Assembly (NCBI GenBank): GCA_016748015.1
Contig: JAAOMT010000400.1
Coordinates: 248,001 to 312,000 of the forward strand
Direction of reading: 5' to 3'
Length of the DNA stretch: 64,000 bases
Source: Geosiphon pyriformis
Taxonomy: Eukaryota > Glomeromycota > Glomeromycetes > Archaeosporales > Geosiphonaceae
The translations under genes were made by a program, and so were the position numbers. The notes beneath the pieces are model-generated. The model made no database searches and was not told the DNA's origin. It saw only the letters and a program-made list of their open reading frames with translations. Below, one piece after another: positions 49,081-60,873 of this stretch (the stretch's first letter is position 1; each line of letters begins with the position of its first letter).

Positions 49081-52000
49081 AGGTGGCTACATGTAATGTC
49101 AGAGGCATGAACAATCCTGTTAAACAAGAAGATATTGTTTGCTGGCACAAATATATGGACAATGTAATTTCTGTGGTTACTAAAACAAAGTTGAAAGACA
49201 AAGTTCATCCTTGGATTATGAATAAATTTAATGGTGTTTGAGTGTTCATCTCTGGTTTAGAGTCTGGTTATTTGGATGCAGATGTTGCCATAATTATGAA
49301 TGCTTCTTTAGCAAAGCACATGTACAAAGTTTTTAAGATGTTCAGCCGACTCATTTCTGTGAAATTGCTCTTCAAAAACAATCTTTCTGTAATAGTTTTG
49401 GGCTTGTATGTGAGTGCTACCTTGGTGAAGAGGCTGAAGCACTCACAAGTTGTTAATTCAATGGTGGTTGAGGCTTTAAATGGCAGTACATTTGTTGTTC
49501 TTAGTGGTGATTTTAACGAAAATGATTTTGGTCACAGTACAAGCTTCAAGAAATGTTTGGATCTGGGTTTGCTTAATTCTTTACATGATTTTTCTTTGCA
49601 CAAACTTTTCACATGGTCCAATTTGAGGGGTGTTCAGAAGTGCATAGATTTTATATTGGTTAGTAATGATCTTCGCAGTTCTTCTTTTAACCAAAGAGTT
49701 TACTGTCTGGTTGAATTTTTTGATTCTGACCACTTGGTTGTATCAATGGACATTAGTTTGGGGGGCCTTCTCAATTCTCAGCTTAATTTGATCTGCAAAC
49801 AGGCTGCAAAAGAAAAATGGAAATACAAAGTCAATAATATCAATAGTGAGGTTTGGAAAAAGTTTAGAAATACATCATTGGCTGCTGCTTCAAAGACTGC
49901 TAGTGATTTTGAATATTACAAAACTAAAGGTGATATCAATAGAATGTGGACACAGCTCTGTTGGATGATGTGCTCTGCAGTGGAAGCTACTCTTATGAAA
50001 ACATGGTACAGAGATAGCAAGTTGGTCAAGACTGCTGTCTCTTCTAGATTTCACAAGTTAAAACTTTTGGTAACAAAAATTTTGAATGCATACAAATCAG
50101 ATAATTTGGGAAAATTTCAGGCTTTAATTAATAAATGAACTGACTTGGATCTTGATCTGGCTGTAGAGTTCAAGAGTTTCTTGAACAATGATCATAACAA
50201 AGTGTTGGTTGAACAATCACTAGCTCATTTTAGGAAATTGTATAGATCTCACAAGTTTTTAGACTCTAAGGCTGCTGAGAATTCACAGATACAAGCAGCC
50301 ATTGATAAGCATATAGAAGCTTTTGTGGACAACAAAGGTCAAATGATTAGAAGTGTGTTGGAGAAGCCTTTCAGAAAAGTTATGTTGGATCATCTGGTTG
50401 ATAATAAAGATTTGGTTTTAAAGCCTGATTTGGTCAAGGGCAGAATGGATTCAATTATAGAGGATTGGATCAGAAAATGTGCAATCAAATCTTCTGTGTC
50501 TTTCTGTTGGCAAGAACAATTTTTTTCTTTCAATTATGTCAATGATAGTGCATTTTCTGACGTGATAAAGCAAATTGATTTTGATGAATTTTTATTGGTG
50601 GTCAAGAATCTTCCTGATGGCAAAGCTGTTAGACTGTCTGGTATCTTTAATGAGATGTGGAAGCATTGTGATGAGTTTGTCCTGATTTTTTTTTTGCATC
50701 TGCTCAATTCATGTTTGATATGTAAATCTGTTCCAGATGTCTGGAAAGAAGTCTGGGTGTCCATGATTCCAAAACCTTATAAGTGAGAAGGGGTATTAAC
50801 AAACACCAGACTTATTGCTCTTATTGAAACTTCTAAGAAAATTCTTTCAAAAATTCTATCTGATCATATTTTGAGAGCTTGCAGCACACACAACATTCTG
50901 CATAGAGACAACTTTTCAGTATTGAAAGGCATTTTTATTCAATCTCCTATTTTTGTTGTAGGATCTGTTGTGAAAGATGCTTTAGAAAAAGGCAGGGAAC
51001 TCTGGCTGGTACTTCAAGACATGCGCAAAGCTTATGATTCAGTAGGCTAGTTGTATTTAAAAAGTAGTTTAGAAAAAATCAAAATGTGTGAAAAGTTTGT
51101 TAGGTTTTTTGGTAGTATTCACAATGACCACACAAATAGGGTTATGATGAACTTTGGTTTATTCAAGGATTACAAAGTTCATGATGGTCTGGATTAGGGG
51201 GAAGTTTTTTCTTCTCTTTTGTGAAGAATTTTTTATGATCCTCTTTTGTGCGAGATAAAGAAACATGAATCATTTTTTAGGTATCAGATCAATTCCAAAT
51301 TCATGGCCAAAACAGGCAAAATAGAATTAAATACTGGTTTGACTTTTTATTTGTCTGCTGGTGCTTTTGTGAATGATACCATTTGGGTTGGCAATTGTCA
51401 TATAGTGACACAGAAGATTTTGAACATTGCTAGTAAGTTCTTTAAATTAATAGATATATCGATTAATATAAAGAAAACAGTTGCCATTTTTATTAACCCA
51501 AGGACCAGCAATATCTCCTTGAAGGTAAGTGGGTCTCCAATTTCAATCACAAAGGCTGGTGAGGCTCATTGATATCTAGGTATTTTTCTGTTAACTAAAG
51601 GTCTTTTTGGTCTGAGTTTAAAGAAAGCAAATTCAGATGTCAAGTTTTTCTCATCCATAGTTTTGTGCAAAGCTATCATAGACAAGCAGTTCTCTTATTT
51701 AGTATTAACTGTTTTACAGCCCATAGTGAAATATAGAACTTAATTTAGTTTTGTTAATAAAGGCACGTGTAAGAAATAGAACTATATAATTAGAAAGAGG
51801 TTAAAGTCTAAGGCCAGTTTGCCTAAGGACTTTCCTAATGAGACAGTGTACTATCCCTTTTTATACAATTTGAAGTCCTTTGAACAAGTCCAGACAGAAG
51901 CAAAAGTCTTATCAGTTTTACAGTTCACTAATAATAGTGGATTAATGAGTTGACTATTTGGGCATAAGTTAATGGACTTGCAGGTTTTGGGCTGGGTATC

Positions 52001-54708
52001 TCAGAACTCTCTTCAATTTTCTGTTAAGTTGATGGTCAATCTGATGAACAATTTTCTGGCTGGTGTTACCAAAATTTTTTTGCATAATGAAATTTCCTTA
52101 GCTAATGGCTTGTCCAATACTTTTTGTCTTAAGCATGGTTTTTCAGTTTTGGATATTTTGGGCCAGACACTGTATCTCCAGTGTTACCAGAGGTTTTTGG
52201 TCTCTTCTTAGCTCTTGTATGTTTGTTATGAGAAGTGTTTGAACCTCCGATAACTGAATTTATCTTCAAATTATCTCCTATAATTTGAACTGCTGGGCTT
52301 ATAAGTGAAATGGCCAATTTCATGTCAGTTATTTTGTATAGTTACATTGTAGTAAACATCAACTCTTTCCTAGGAATTGCTCGTCTAGAAGCTCACTAAA
52401 AATGTGTAGTTACTTTGCTGTAAAAGTCAACTCTTCTACAGGAATCTCGTCTGTAGGCTACCCTAATGATTATAATAAGAAAAAAAAAATAAATAAGAGA
52501 AATGTAAAAGGAATAGAATTTTATCAAGGGAAACGTTTTTCTATCCAGGTCTGGAGTCACTAACAGTTTACTGAAATTGGTAGCTAATCAATTTCAAAAT
52601 GTTAGTTGGATTTTGAGGATTTTCCAAGTGTAATAATTAAAGAATTTGGTTTTTTTCAAATTATTTGATTTTTATTTCTTTTTGTGTATGTAGGAATGGT
52701 TCTAAGTGATAAATCTAAAGTAAAATACATTTTTTCAAAGAGAGAAGCTCTTCTTTTATACAACTTGTCATAACACTATTCTATGAACTTGAACTTTGCT
52801 CTTTTCTACAATTTTGCTGAACTAAAAATACATTTCGGCAAACTACAAGTTATTTTTGCAAACTATTAGATATTTCAGTGAACTATCAATTATTTTGGTG
52901 AATTTCTACAAATTTCGGTGAACTTTTGAATGTTACATATTTTGGTATTACATGATTGATCATCACACTTAGATTACATTTGTGTTATGTACAAATTGGG
53001 TTATTAATTAAATGATAATTTTGGACATTTTGCTAATATAATAAGTAATAATTTAAAACAATAATATATGCTAATTAATAATAAAATTTATAAGGGTAAT
53101 TTCATGCTAAACAATATTTCTAATTTTGTCTGGTAACATCAGGTTTGCAAATTACTGAAGCATTTTGGGATCATTTTTGCAGACCAGTTATTGAACAGTC
53201 ATAGAGAATGTTTTAATTAGAAGGATTTTTACCATTGGAAACAATTGGATCTCAGAGGTCTAGTTCCTTTATGGTTCATATTGGTTTTAGATTTTGTCAA
53301 GAGTAGTGGTTTGGTTAAAAGTTTCTCTCCTGTTTTTGAGTCTTCTTTCAAGTTAGATGTTTCTAATATAGAGCACTTTGGTTTCATCCATTCTAGTTTG
53401 AAGGATGCTTCATTGCCAGTAATTTTAGTTTATACTGATAGTTCTGTTAAAGACTTTGGTACTTCTGGTGCTGTCAGAGGGACTGCTATCTATTTTTCTA
53501 ATCTGAGTTTGCACATAAGTGTGAAAGTTTATAGTTTACTATTATCTACTCTAATTAAAATGCAGGCTGTTGTATTGGCTCTTGAGTGCATTCCAGCTTT
53601 CTCAAATGTTATAGTTTTTTTAGACAGTCAGACCTTCTTAGATGCTTGTCAAGCAGAGTTGAGATTGGTGGCTTCTGATTTTTGCAACAAGTGCTGAATA
53701 GAACACTGTCATATTAGCAATTTGGTCAAATGTAAAAATATTTCTATTACTTGAACAAAGGTGAAAAGTCATTCTGGTGTGTTAAGCAATAAATGTGCTG
53801 ATTGGTTGGTTGATCTAGCCACATCATCAGGGCTTGTTTTTTTAACAAACATCAAAGAAAAAATCTTAATGGCAGATGGTAAGATAATTTCTGGCAATAC
53901 ATGCTGCTTTATTAGAAAAACAAATAATACTGTTAGATGCTTTTAATGGGAATTTAGATCTGGTTTGAGCATTGTGGATTCTTTGCAGGTTGGGAACATA
54001 AATTTGGTTTGTACTGTCTTGGTCTGGCACCCTGATTCCCACATGTCTATGGAATATATGAGCAGGACTACCACCAGTTTGTGTATGTATTTAATGAAAG
54101 CTTTACACAAGAGGCTGTCTGTGGCTATAAGAAAATGCTTATATGATCAAAGTTATCCTAGTGTGTTATGTGTACATTATGGGGAGGTGGATTTCTCAGA
54201 TCATTGTTTTGTTTGTCACTTGGACTTTTTGATGCGTCAGAGCTTGTTAAGTGAGTATTTTTCTCTTTGGAAGTTTCTTACTGAGATGACCTTGTCATTA
54301 TCTGCAATTCTGTAGTCTTTGGCTTCTTCTGTTTCTGATGTTGGTCTTTACACAATTTTGTGCAAGGGTCTGTGTTTGAAGATTGGTTGGCAGATGCTAA
54401 AACATCTTTTGTGGATGCTAAGCTTGCAATGTCTCATCTAGTCGAATTTGTTCAGAGTATGGTTACTAGCCATAGAGAGCAAATCTGGGTGCCTAACATA
54501 AAACTTTGAACTAAAATGGAGCGTCATGAATCGCTACATGCAAATGGGTCTTTTTATGACATTATTTGAGGTCTTCCTACTAAGGTTTCAGATGGTGTTG
54601 CTCAGTTGTTAGGAATTGAGAAGGGTTATGCCACCAACTTTGGCCTAAGTATTGGCTGTTTGTTTTTCACTGGTGCTGCTAGCAAAGTTACAATAAATAT
54701 AGTTGCAT
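49081..54708 (+). pseudogene. LINE copy B ORF2, inactivated
   Basis: Endonuclease block SGDFNENDFGHS and DSDHLVVS; RT block LVLQDMRKAYDSVG followed by TAG, and FVNDTIWVGNC where FVDD is expected, so one catalytic Asp is Asn. After the LTR, RNase H reads LVYTDSSVKDFG with LIKMQAVVLALE (catalytic Glu now Lys) and VFLDSQTFLDA. The terminal Cys block is CVHYGEVDFSDHCFVC, one Cys now Tyr. At least ten stops. Confidence 0.75.
52182..53138. repeat. Solo LTR, family A (957 bp)
   Basis: Begins TGTTACCAGA and ends TCTGGTAACA, perfect inverted termini. Flanks are CCAG (52178-52181) and TCAG (53139-53142), a 4-bp target duplication with one C-to-T change. Removing the LTR and one flank restores the LINE ORF2 frame exactly (LYLQ joined to VCKLLKHFGIIFA, as in copy A). 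Far less AT-shifted than the 37631 copy. No internal region is present. Confidence 0.9.
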
Positions 54709-54954
54709 AGTGTAGCCTTAATTGGCTGAGTGGCTGGTTACATGTAGTAAAAGCATGAATCACATTTAATTTAGAACTTTAGATAGTTGTATTGTATTAG
54801 ATAGTGATTGGCTTCACTCATTAAACTAAATAAAAAAAAAAAAAAACATTAAACTTTTTATAATTAGCTAAAATATAATTTAACAAAAATTCGAAATTTT
54901 TTTTTTAGCTGTTTTAATTAAAACAATTTAATAAATATTATTATAAGTAAATTT

Positions 54955-55810
54955 GGTAGTGTATAATCATAACATTTGGTGCTTGTAATTTAATAGAAAA
55001 AGCCAGTTAAATGTAGATAAATTAGTTTGGTTGGTTAAATTGGTTATAAATCTTTAAAAATTTTTTATTTAAAGTTTATTCATTGAGTTGTTTTGTTATA
55101 AGACACAAAAATGTTATTTCTTTAAATATTATGTTTTTTTCCAAGTTAATAAGCACAGTTACTAGAATTTAGCATTATTTTTTTATTTTTTTAATAAGTT
55201 AATAAGATAAAATTAATATTTATATTTAAAAAAAGCTTTCTTTTTTTATTAGACTATTACAAAGTCTATTCTTAGACAGTTTATTTTTAATATTGTCACT
55301 TTATAAGAAAGAAGAAAAAAAAATAAAAAAAAAATTAGTATTTTGTTAATTATTATAATTAAGAGTAATTGGTTTAAATTATTAAAGTTCTAAAAAGTGT
55401 TTATGTTAATAGTATTTAGCTTAAAACAAAAATAAGAAAAAACAATTAATTAGATATTAAAAATTGGAATATTAAAATTATGTACTTTTTTTGGATTAAA
55501 TAATAATATTTTTATTTGATTAATATAGAAATATAAAAAAAATAAGATAAAAAATTAATTTTTGTTTGGTTTTTTTTATCTATTAAAATTTTTTTTTATA
55601 CATATTCTTTAATTCTATAAAATTGCTTTTAATTGTTTATTATTGTTAATTATTACTTATTATTTTAATTATTGCTTTATTATTTTATATTATGATTAAT
55701 TATTTTATGTTATTAATAGTTATTATGTATTATTTTATATTATTATGTATTATTTTGTATTATTCTGAATTATTTTGTGTTATTTTATATTCTTTTATAT
55801 TATTTTGTAT
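54955..55810. repeat. Dispersed repeat B, copy 2
   Basis: Matches 23640-24530 in block order, including AAAAAAGCTTTCTTTTTTT, CTATTACAAAGTCTATTCT, GACAGTTTATTTTTAATATT and a TTATTTTATATTATT run at the end. No coding sequence adjoins it, so it may be a solo LTR. Confidence 0.5.
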
Positions 55811-56639
55811 TATTATTATTTTTTTTACTATTATAAATAAGATCCAATTATTATCTAATACAATACAACTATCTAAAGTTCTAAATTAAATGTGATTTAT
55901 ATATTTGCTATATGTAACCAATTACTTAACTAATTAAGACAATACTATATAACTATATTAATTGAAATATTTTGAATTATATTTGCAAAAAACAAATAAC
56001 TAACTTTTGAACCAAAACTAACAACAATATTTTGTTCAATACTTAATAAACAAACACCACTTGAAATTTCAGTGAATAAATCATGAACAGCAATAAACAT
56101 AGAGCTATTTCTAATTAATAATCTCTTATAATTTACGTTAGTATAAAGTTTTAAATTAGAAATCCATATTTGTTTTCTGTAGTTAACAATTAAAATCTCT
56201 GTTTAAGTAACAGTCTTATTACTAATAATTACACCCAAATTTTTACTTATTACTATATTTGTCTCTTGATTCTGTAATAAAAAGATCACCAATGACTGAT
56301 ATTTAAGACTAGACTAAAGAACTATTGGCTTAAATACATCTAATCTCTTAGCCAGCTTACTAATTTGCTCTATAAGACTGTTAAGACTGTACTCAAAAAC
56401 AGCAAACTTATTACTTACTTCCAAAAAAACCAGTAGGGAAAATTTAACATCTAAAAATGAACCAGTATTAGAAAAAACCAAAGACATCATATAAAAAGTA
56501 GAACTATTAGCAATTTAAGTCCAAATTTTTCTACTAAATGAAATTGGACAAGCAATTAGTGTCTGTTTTTTTTATATATATTCTCTAAACAAACCTAATT
56601 CTAAAAATTAACCACTTATTTATTACAATTATCCGAATT

Positions 56640-56918
56640 TTCACTCACTGAACACATACTAGAAACATAATTAAATTGTTTGCACTAAACACAACAGGCC
56701 AAAAAAAGACCAGTCCAATACAAATTCACATTCTTAAAAACCAGAGTAGAATTAACAACAGCCTTTTTAGAAGCTTTGTTAACAAAACAAACAACAGCAC
56801 ATCTATTACACTTATACATATTTAGATTATAACTAATAAAACAAGTCTTTTTATCATATAATGTTAATATTTCAGAAAAATTATAAGCAGTAATATCAAC
56901 TAACAAATTATATAACAA
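56640..56918 (-). pseudogene. LINE ORF1 C-part with broken zinc knuckle (copy F)
   Basis: After an open 77-codon stretch the knuckle at about 56693-56652 reads C-V-stop-CKQFNYVSSMC. The spacing is C-x2-C-x4-Y-x4-C, so His has become Tyr (CAT to TAT) and a TAG lies between the first two Cys. Confidence 0.6.
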
Positions 56919-57168
56919 AGCTTAATAAAGATCTTTAGATATTTACAACTGTTTATTATTGATTGCCAAAATCATATATACAAAATCTTTTTTCATAAAA
57001 ACTGACCAATTGAAAGCAATCAAACTAACAATATTCAATAATTCAAATTTCACTAGTGTTTTTTGCCAAAAACCAATGAGTTATATTTTGATAAACACAA
57101 TCTTGCCAAATTTAGAAAACACTGACTTGACAGCTAATTTGAGAAAATTTACTGGAATTTTTTAACAA

Positions 57169-57576
57169 TTATTTTCTAATTTGTACAATTGTTTTTTTTC
57201 TTATATTATCATTTATCATAATTTTCTTACAAATTGCCAATTTTTTTGCTTTATTTAAGCTTAATTCTGATGTAAAAAATGATCTAATAATTCTTGAGAA
57301 TTTTAAAAAAGTAAATGCTCTTTTAAAATCATCAACATAATAAAAAAATTTTTTTACTGCAATCAATTTATTACCATTAGTTTTGCCAAGTACAATAAAC
57401 AACTTAATATTTAATACAAACAATTTTGCCAAATTAAAACTTTGTTTTTTCAAAACATGTAATCCAACTAATAAGAATTGCTTGAAGCCATTAAATTTAA
57501 ATAATAAAAGCATTAAAATGTCTTTGTTATTGCTTAAATCCACAAATAAAAGAGTTTTTGGTAGTTGACTCAACAC
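57169..57576 (-). pseudogene. LINE ORF1 middle fragment (copy F)
   Basis: 135 codons without stop, matching the conserved SKFxGIIRxxFTSExSL segment of copies A and C as FLKFSRIIRSFFTSELSL. The N-terminal half is equivalent to the region before the FALDI block, here FVLNI. Confidence 0.65.
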
Positions 57577-57959
57577 ATATGTTTAAGTGTGAGTTTTCTA
57601 TAGTGTAATATTGTTTATATTATTGTTAACTACCAAATTATCCAAATTTACATAATTAATTTTTTTAGCAATCATATTATTTATATTTTTTATGTTTAAT
57701 AAATCACTAATACTACTGGCTTTGCTATCAATTTTGCTTCTCCAAAACACTACAGACTTTTTATCAAAGACATTAATATTTTTGAGACTTAAAAAACTAG
57801 TAAATGAGTTAATCACACTAATACTCACATCAGACTTTTTCAGTTTTTTATAAGATATATTGTAAAAGTAAATACTTTTTACATGTTTTTTTTTGGTATT
57901 TAAGTAAGTCCCTAAATCAGCTGAACTCAAACCAAAACTACCAGCAAAAAAACCTATTA

Positions 57960-58900
57960 GTTTTATTACAACAAAAAGAGATAAGTTGGAAAAAATAATT
58001 AAAGGAACACAAAAAAAAAAAGAAAAAAAAGAAATTAATTCTTTGATAATTTTTTGTTCTTATTATGACCAAAGAATTAATAAGAGAAAGTTTTATTTTT
58101 GATTTATTTATTTTTGAACAAAAATCAGTTTTAATATAAGTTTTATAAAAAAATAATAATTAAATTTTCTAAAAACACATAAAATACAACCAGCCAAAAA
58201 TTAAAACTAATTTAATTAAAATATAACCAGAATTTTTTTATTAATTATTATTATAAATATATTTTTTGATAAGTTAATTGTTTTATAATTTGACATTCAA
58301 ATTAGTTACTATTATAATTTAAAGATTTTAGTTTAAATGTTTTTTATATAATAAACAGAAAATTAATATAATTACAATTAATATTTAATATATGATTTTT
58401 TTGACATAGTAATTAATTTATTTTGGTGTTTGTACTCTTTTGCTAAACAATTTTAGTTTTTATAACTATATTTATACTTTTATTTAGTGTTTTTTATTAA
58501 ATAATTTTTAATGTTATAATTTTAACACTATTTTTTTAATTAATTAATAAATAAACAAAAGAAATAATAATAAAAGATAAAAATTAATATCTAATTAATA
58601 ACTATAATTAAAAATTATTGTTTTAGTATTGTTAATTAATATTATTAATATTAATAATATTAATATGAATAGATTTAAGATGCTAATAAATTAAGTTTGA
58701 ATATATAAAATAATAGCTTGAAATATAATTATAATAAATAAATTTATTAAATAATTAAATATTAAATTTATTATTGTAAAGTAATAATAAAAAATAAGAT
58801 TAATTTTTAATTAAACTTGTCTGTTTTTTAAGATAGTCTGTTTTTTTGGCTTTTAATACTTTTATTATATATATATATATATTTTTAATATAAAATTTCC
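57960..58900. other. AT-rich gap, nothing recognised
   Basis: Very AT-rich, with a TATATA run at about 58866-58882. No gene or repeat identified. Confidence 0.4.
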
Positions 58901-59050
58901 AAAATTTTTAAAACTTCTTTCTCTCTTTCATCCCAAATTCCTAAAAAAGAGTCAAAAGTTTTTTGAAAGAAGTTTTTTACAATTGAGTATGATAAATCTA
59001 AACCTTTTATTCTCGACTATGAGACCACTGTTGGCTGTAATATTGCTGTT

Positions 59051-60850
59051 ATGAAGAAGGCTGCCAAAGTTTTTGGTTCTAGTGATGGTTTCAGACCTGT
59101 TCTTCCAAGGAAAAAAAGGAGAGGCAGCATTTTAGAAGATGGTTCTGGTGGTGGAAATATTGGTTTTAGTGTCCAAAGTAATCATTCATGGGGTTTAAAG
59201 ACTGGTGACACTACTGAGTCTAAGAATATTAATATGGAAGAGGAGTGTCTGATTGAGGAAACCAGTTTCAATTATAGTAAAGGTAGTGTTCTTGCTAGGG
59301 GAGATTATAATCAAACACCTATGGGCTCAAAAGTCAAAACTAAGAAGGCATTGGGTAAACTATTGGAAAAGATTGATTTCTCACCAAACAGTGATAATGA
59401 TGATGTTCTTTTGGATGTCTCTCTAGTGCTTCCATCATCTGCAAAAAATCTGGTCAATGTTTCTGTTCAGAAATCTTTTGCATTAGATATTGGGTTGAAC
59501 ATGGTGGTTGAAAAATCTTCTCGTGAAAAGCTTCTGGTGGTCAGAAATTTGTTTTCAAAGATCAATGGTTTTGGGGGGACCTTTACTTCCTTAAAATTTG
59601 CTGGGATTGTTAGAGCAATGTTTACTTCTGAATTGAGTTTAATAAAAGCTACTAAATTGGCTGCTGATACAAAGATCTTGGTGAACACCAATCTCAAAAA
59701 ATTATCTGGGCATTCAGATTGGGCTGTGGTATTAAAGAAAATTCCTGTTAAAACCTTAACTGAGGCTGTGCACACTGCACTATCTAGTTTTGGTGTGGTG
59801 GTATCAATCAAAATACAGTTAGTGGGTTTGTGGCAGAAGGCTGTTGTTGAATTTAGTAAGAGTGAACAGACTGATTTAGTTGCAGCCTGCTGGTCTATCC
59901 TGATTGGAAAGGATGCTGTGCATGTGGCCAGAGCCAATCAAGACAAAGAATCATGGAACTTGAGAGATCAACATAGGACTTTGCTTTATATTCTGTCAAT
60001 AAGAACAACTGCACATGACATCTGAGATTATATTGGCTCTGTGGATAAGAAAACATGTGCAATAAATTGTCATTCTGTTACATATGCTCAGGCCAGATGT
60101 GCTGTTGTTTGTTTTGATTTGGCCAATTTTTTGAATGCTATCATGGGAACTACTCCAATTTTAAGGAGTGTGAATATGCATTGGTCTTTTTTGGGTTTTT
60201 CTAAATGTGCTAAGTGTGGGAAATTGGGTCATACATTTTTGGGCTGTGCTGTGAGTGGGAATATCTCCTCTGGGAAGCATCTTCGCAGACCTTTTTCAGA
60301 CTTGGATAAAAGCAGACTGACAATCATCTATGCCAAGCATTCAGCTCTGATCACTTGTCCTGTCACTTTTGGTGGGGTTTCTTGGGCAAAAATTGCTGGT
60401 GGAAATGTTTTTCCTCCTCTCTCTGTGTGAAAAGTATTGGTCAATCCTGGCTTCTCTTCAGAGATGAAGCCTATCATTCATAATACAAGTGATGTTGAAA
60501 AAAAGTTTGCTGTTTTGAAAAGCAGTCTTGCCAGCCTTGCAGAACAAATTGATGAGTTGGCTAAGAGGTTGGACTTATTCATGCTGGCAGTTTCCCAGTC
60601 TAGCCCTAAATGTCAGCTGCCAGTGACCCTCCCATCACAGGATCAAATGGGCAATGTAGTGATAGGAGAGAGTTTGGGTGAGGCCACTAGTGGTGAAACT
60701 GTTACAACTTTGAACTCTTCTGCTTCTATTGAAGTAAAAAGATTGGAAAGCATGTTGGAAGAACTTTCTGCCTCAGTTCTAAGTCTTACAGTAAGATTTG
60801 ATGATTCAATTTTGGCTGGCAGTGCATCTCTCAAATCTTCTTCTCAATAA
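59051..60850 (+). pseudogene. LINE copy C ORF1
   Basis: 324 open codons with RKKRRGSILEDGS, QKSFALDIGLN, NGFGGTFTSLKFAGIVR and VVLKKIPVKTL. Then TGA at 60023-60025 (Trp in copy A). It goes on with the intact knuckle CAKCGKLGHTFLGC, a second TGA at about 60428, and a C-terminal helix region ending SLKSSSQ before TAA 60848. Confidence 0.8.
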
Positions 60851-60873
60851 CCAGTCTAGTTTGGAAGATTGCC

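Larger units (their letters stand above)
47050..54850 (+). mobile_element. Decayed Tad-like LINE (copy B) carrying a solo LTR
   Basis: ORF1 (47176-49065), ORF2 (about 49081-54708) and 3'UTR (about 54709-54830), ending in an A-run at about 54830-54846. It belongs to a different subfamily from copy A at the ORF1 N-terminus but shares domain order and 3'UTR. It has many more stops than copy A. A 957-bp LTR sits at 52182-53138. Its 5' end faces that of copy A with only about 30 bp between. Confidence 0.85.
56100..57960 (-). mobile_element. Decayed LINE ORF1, third subfamily (copy F)
   Basis: Minus strand: 57930-57598 (VKSIYFYNISYKK, SISVINSFTSFLSLKNIN), 57576-57169 (LPKTLLFVDLSNNKDIL, GKTNGNKLIAVKKFFYYVD, FTSELSLNKAKKLAICKK), then 56918-56685 (LYNLLVDITAYNFSE, RCAVVCFVNKASK). 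This is the domain order of the copy A to C ORF1s. Beyond 56600 broken text continues toward 56100. Confidence 0.7.
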
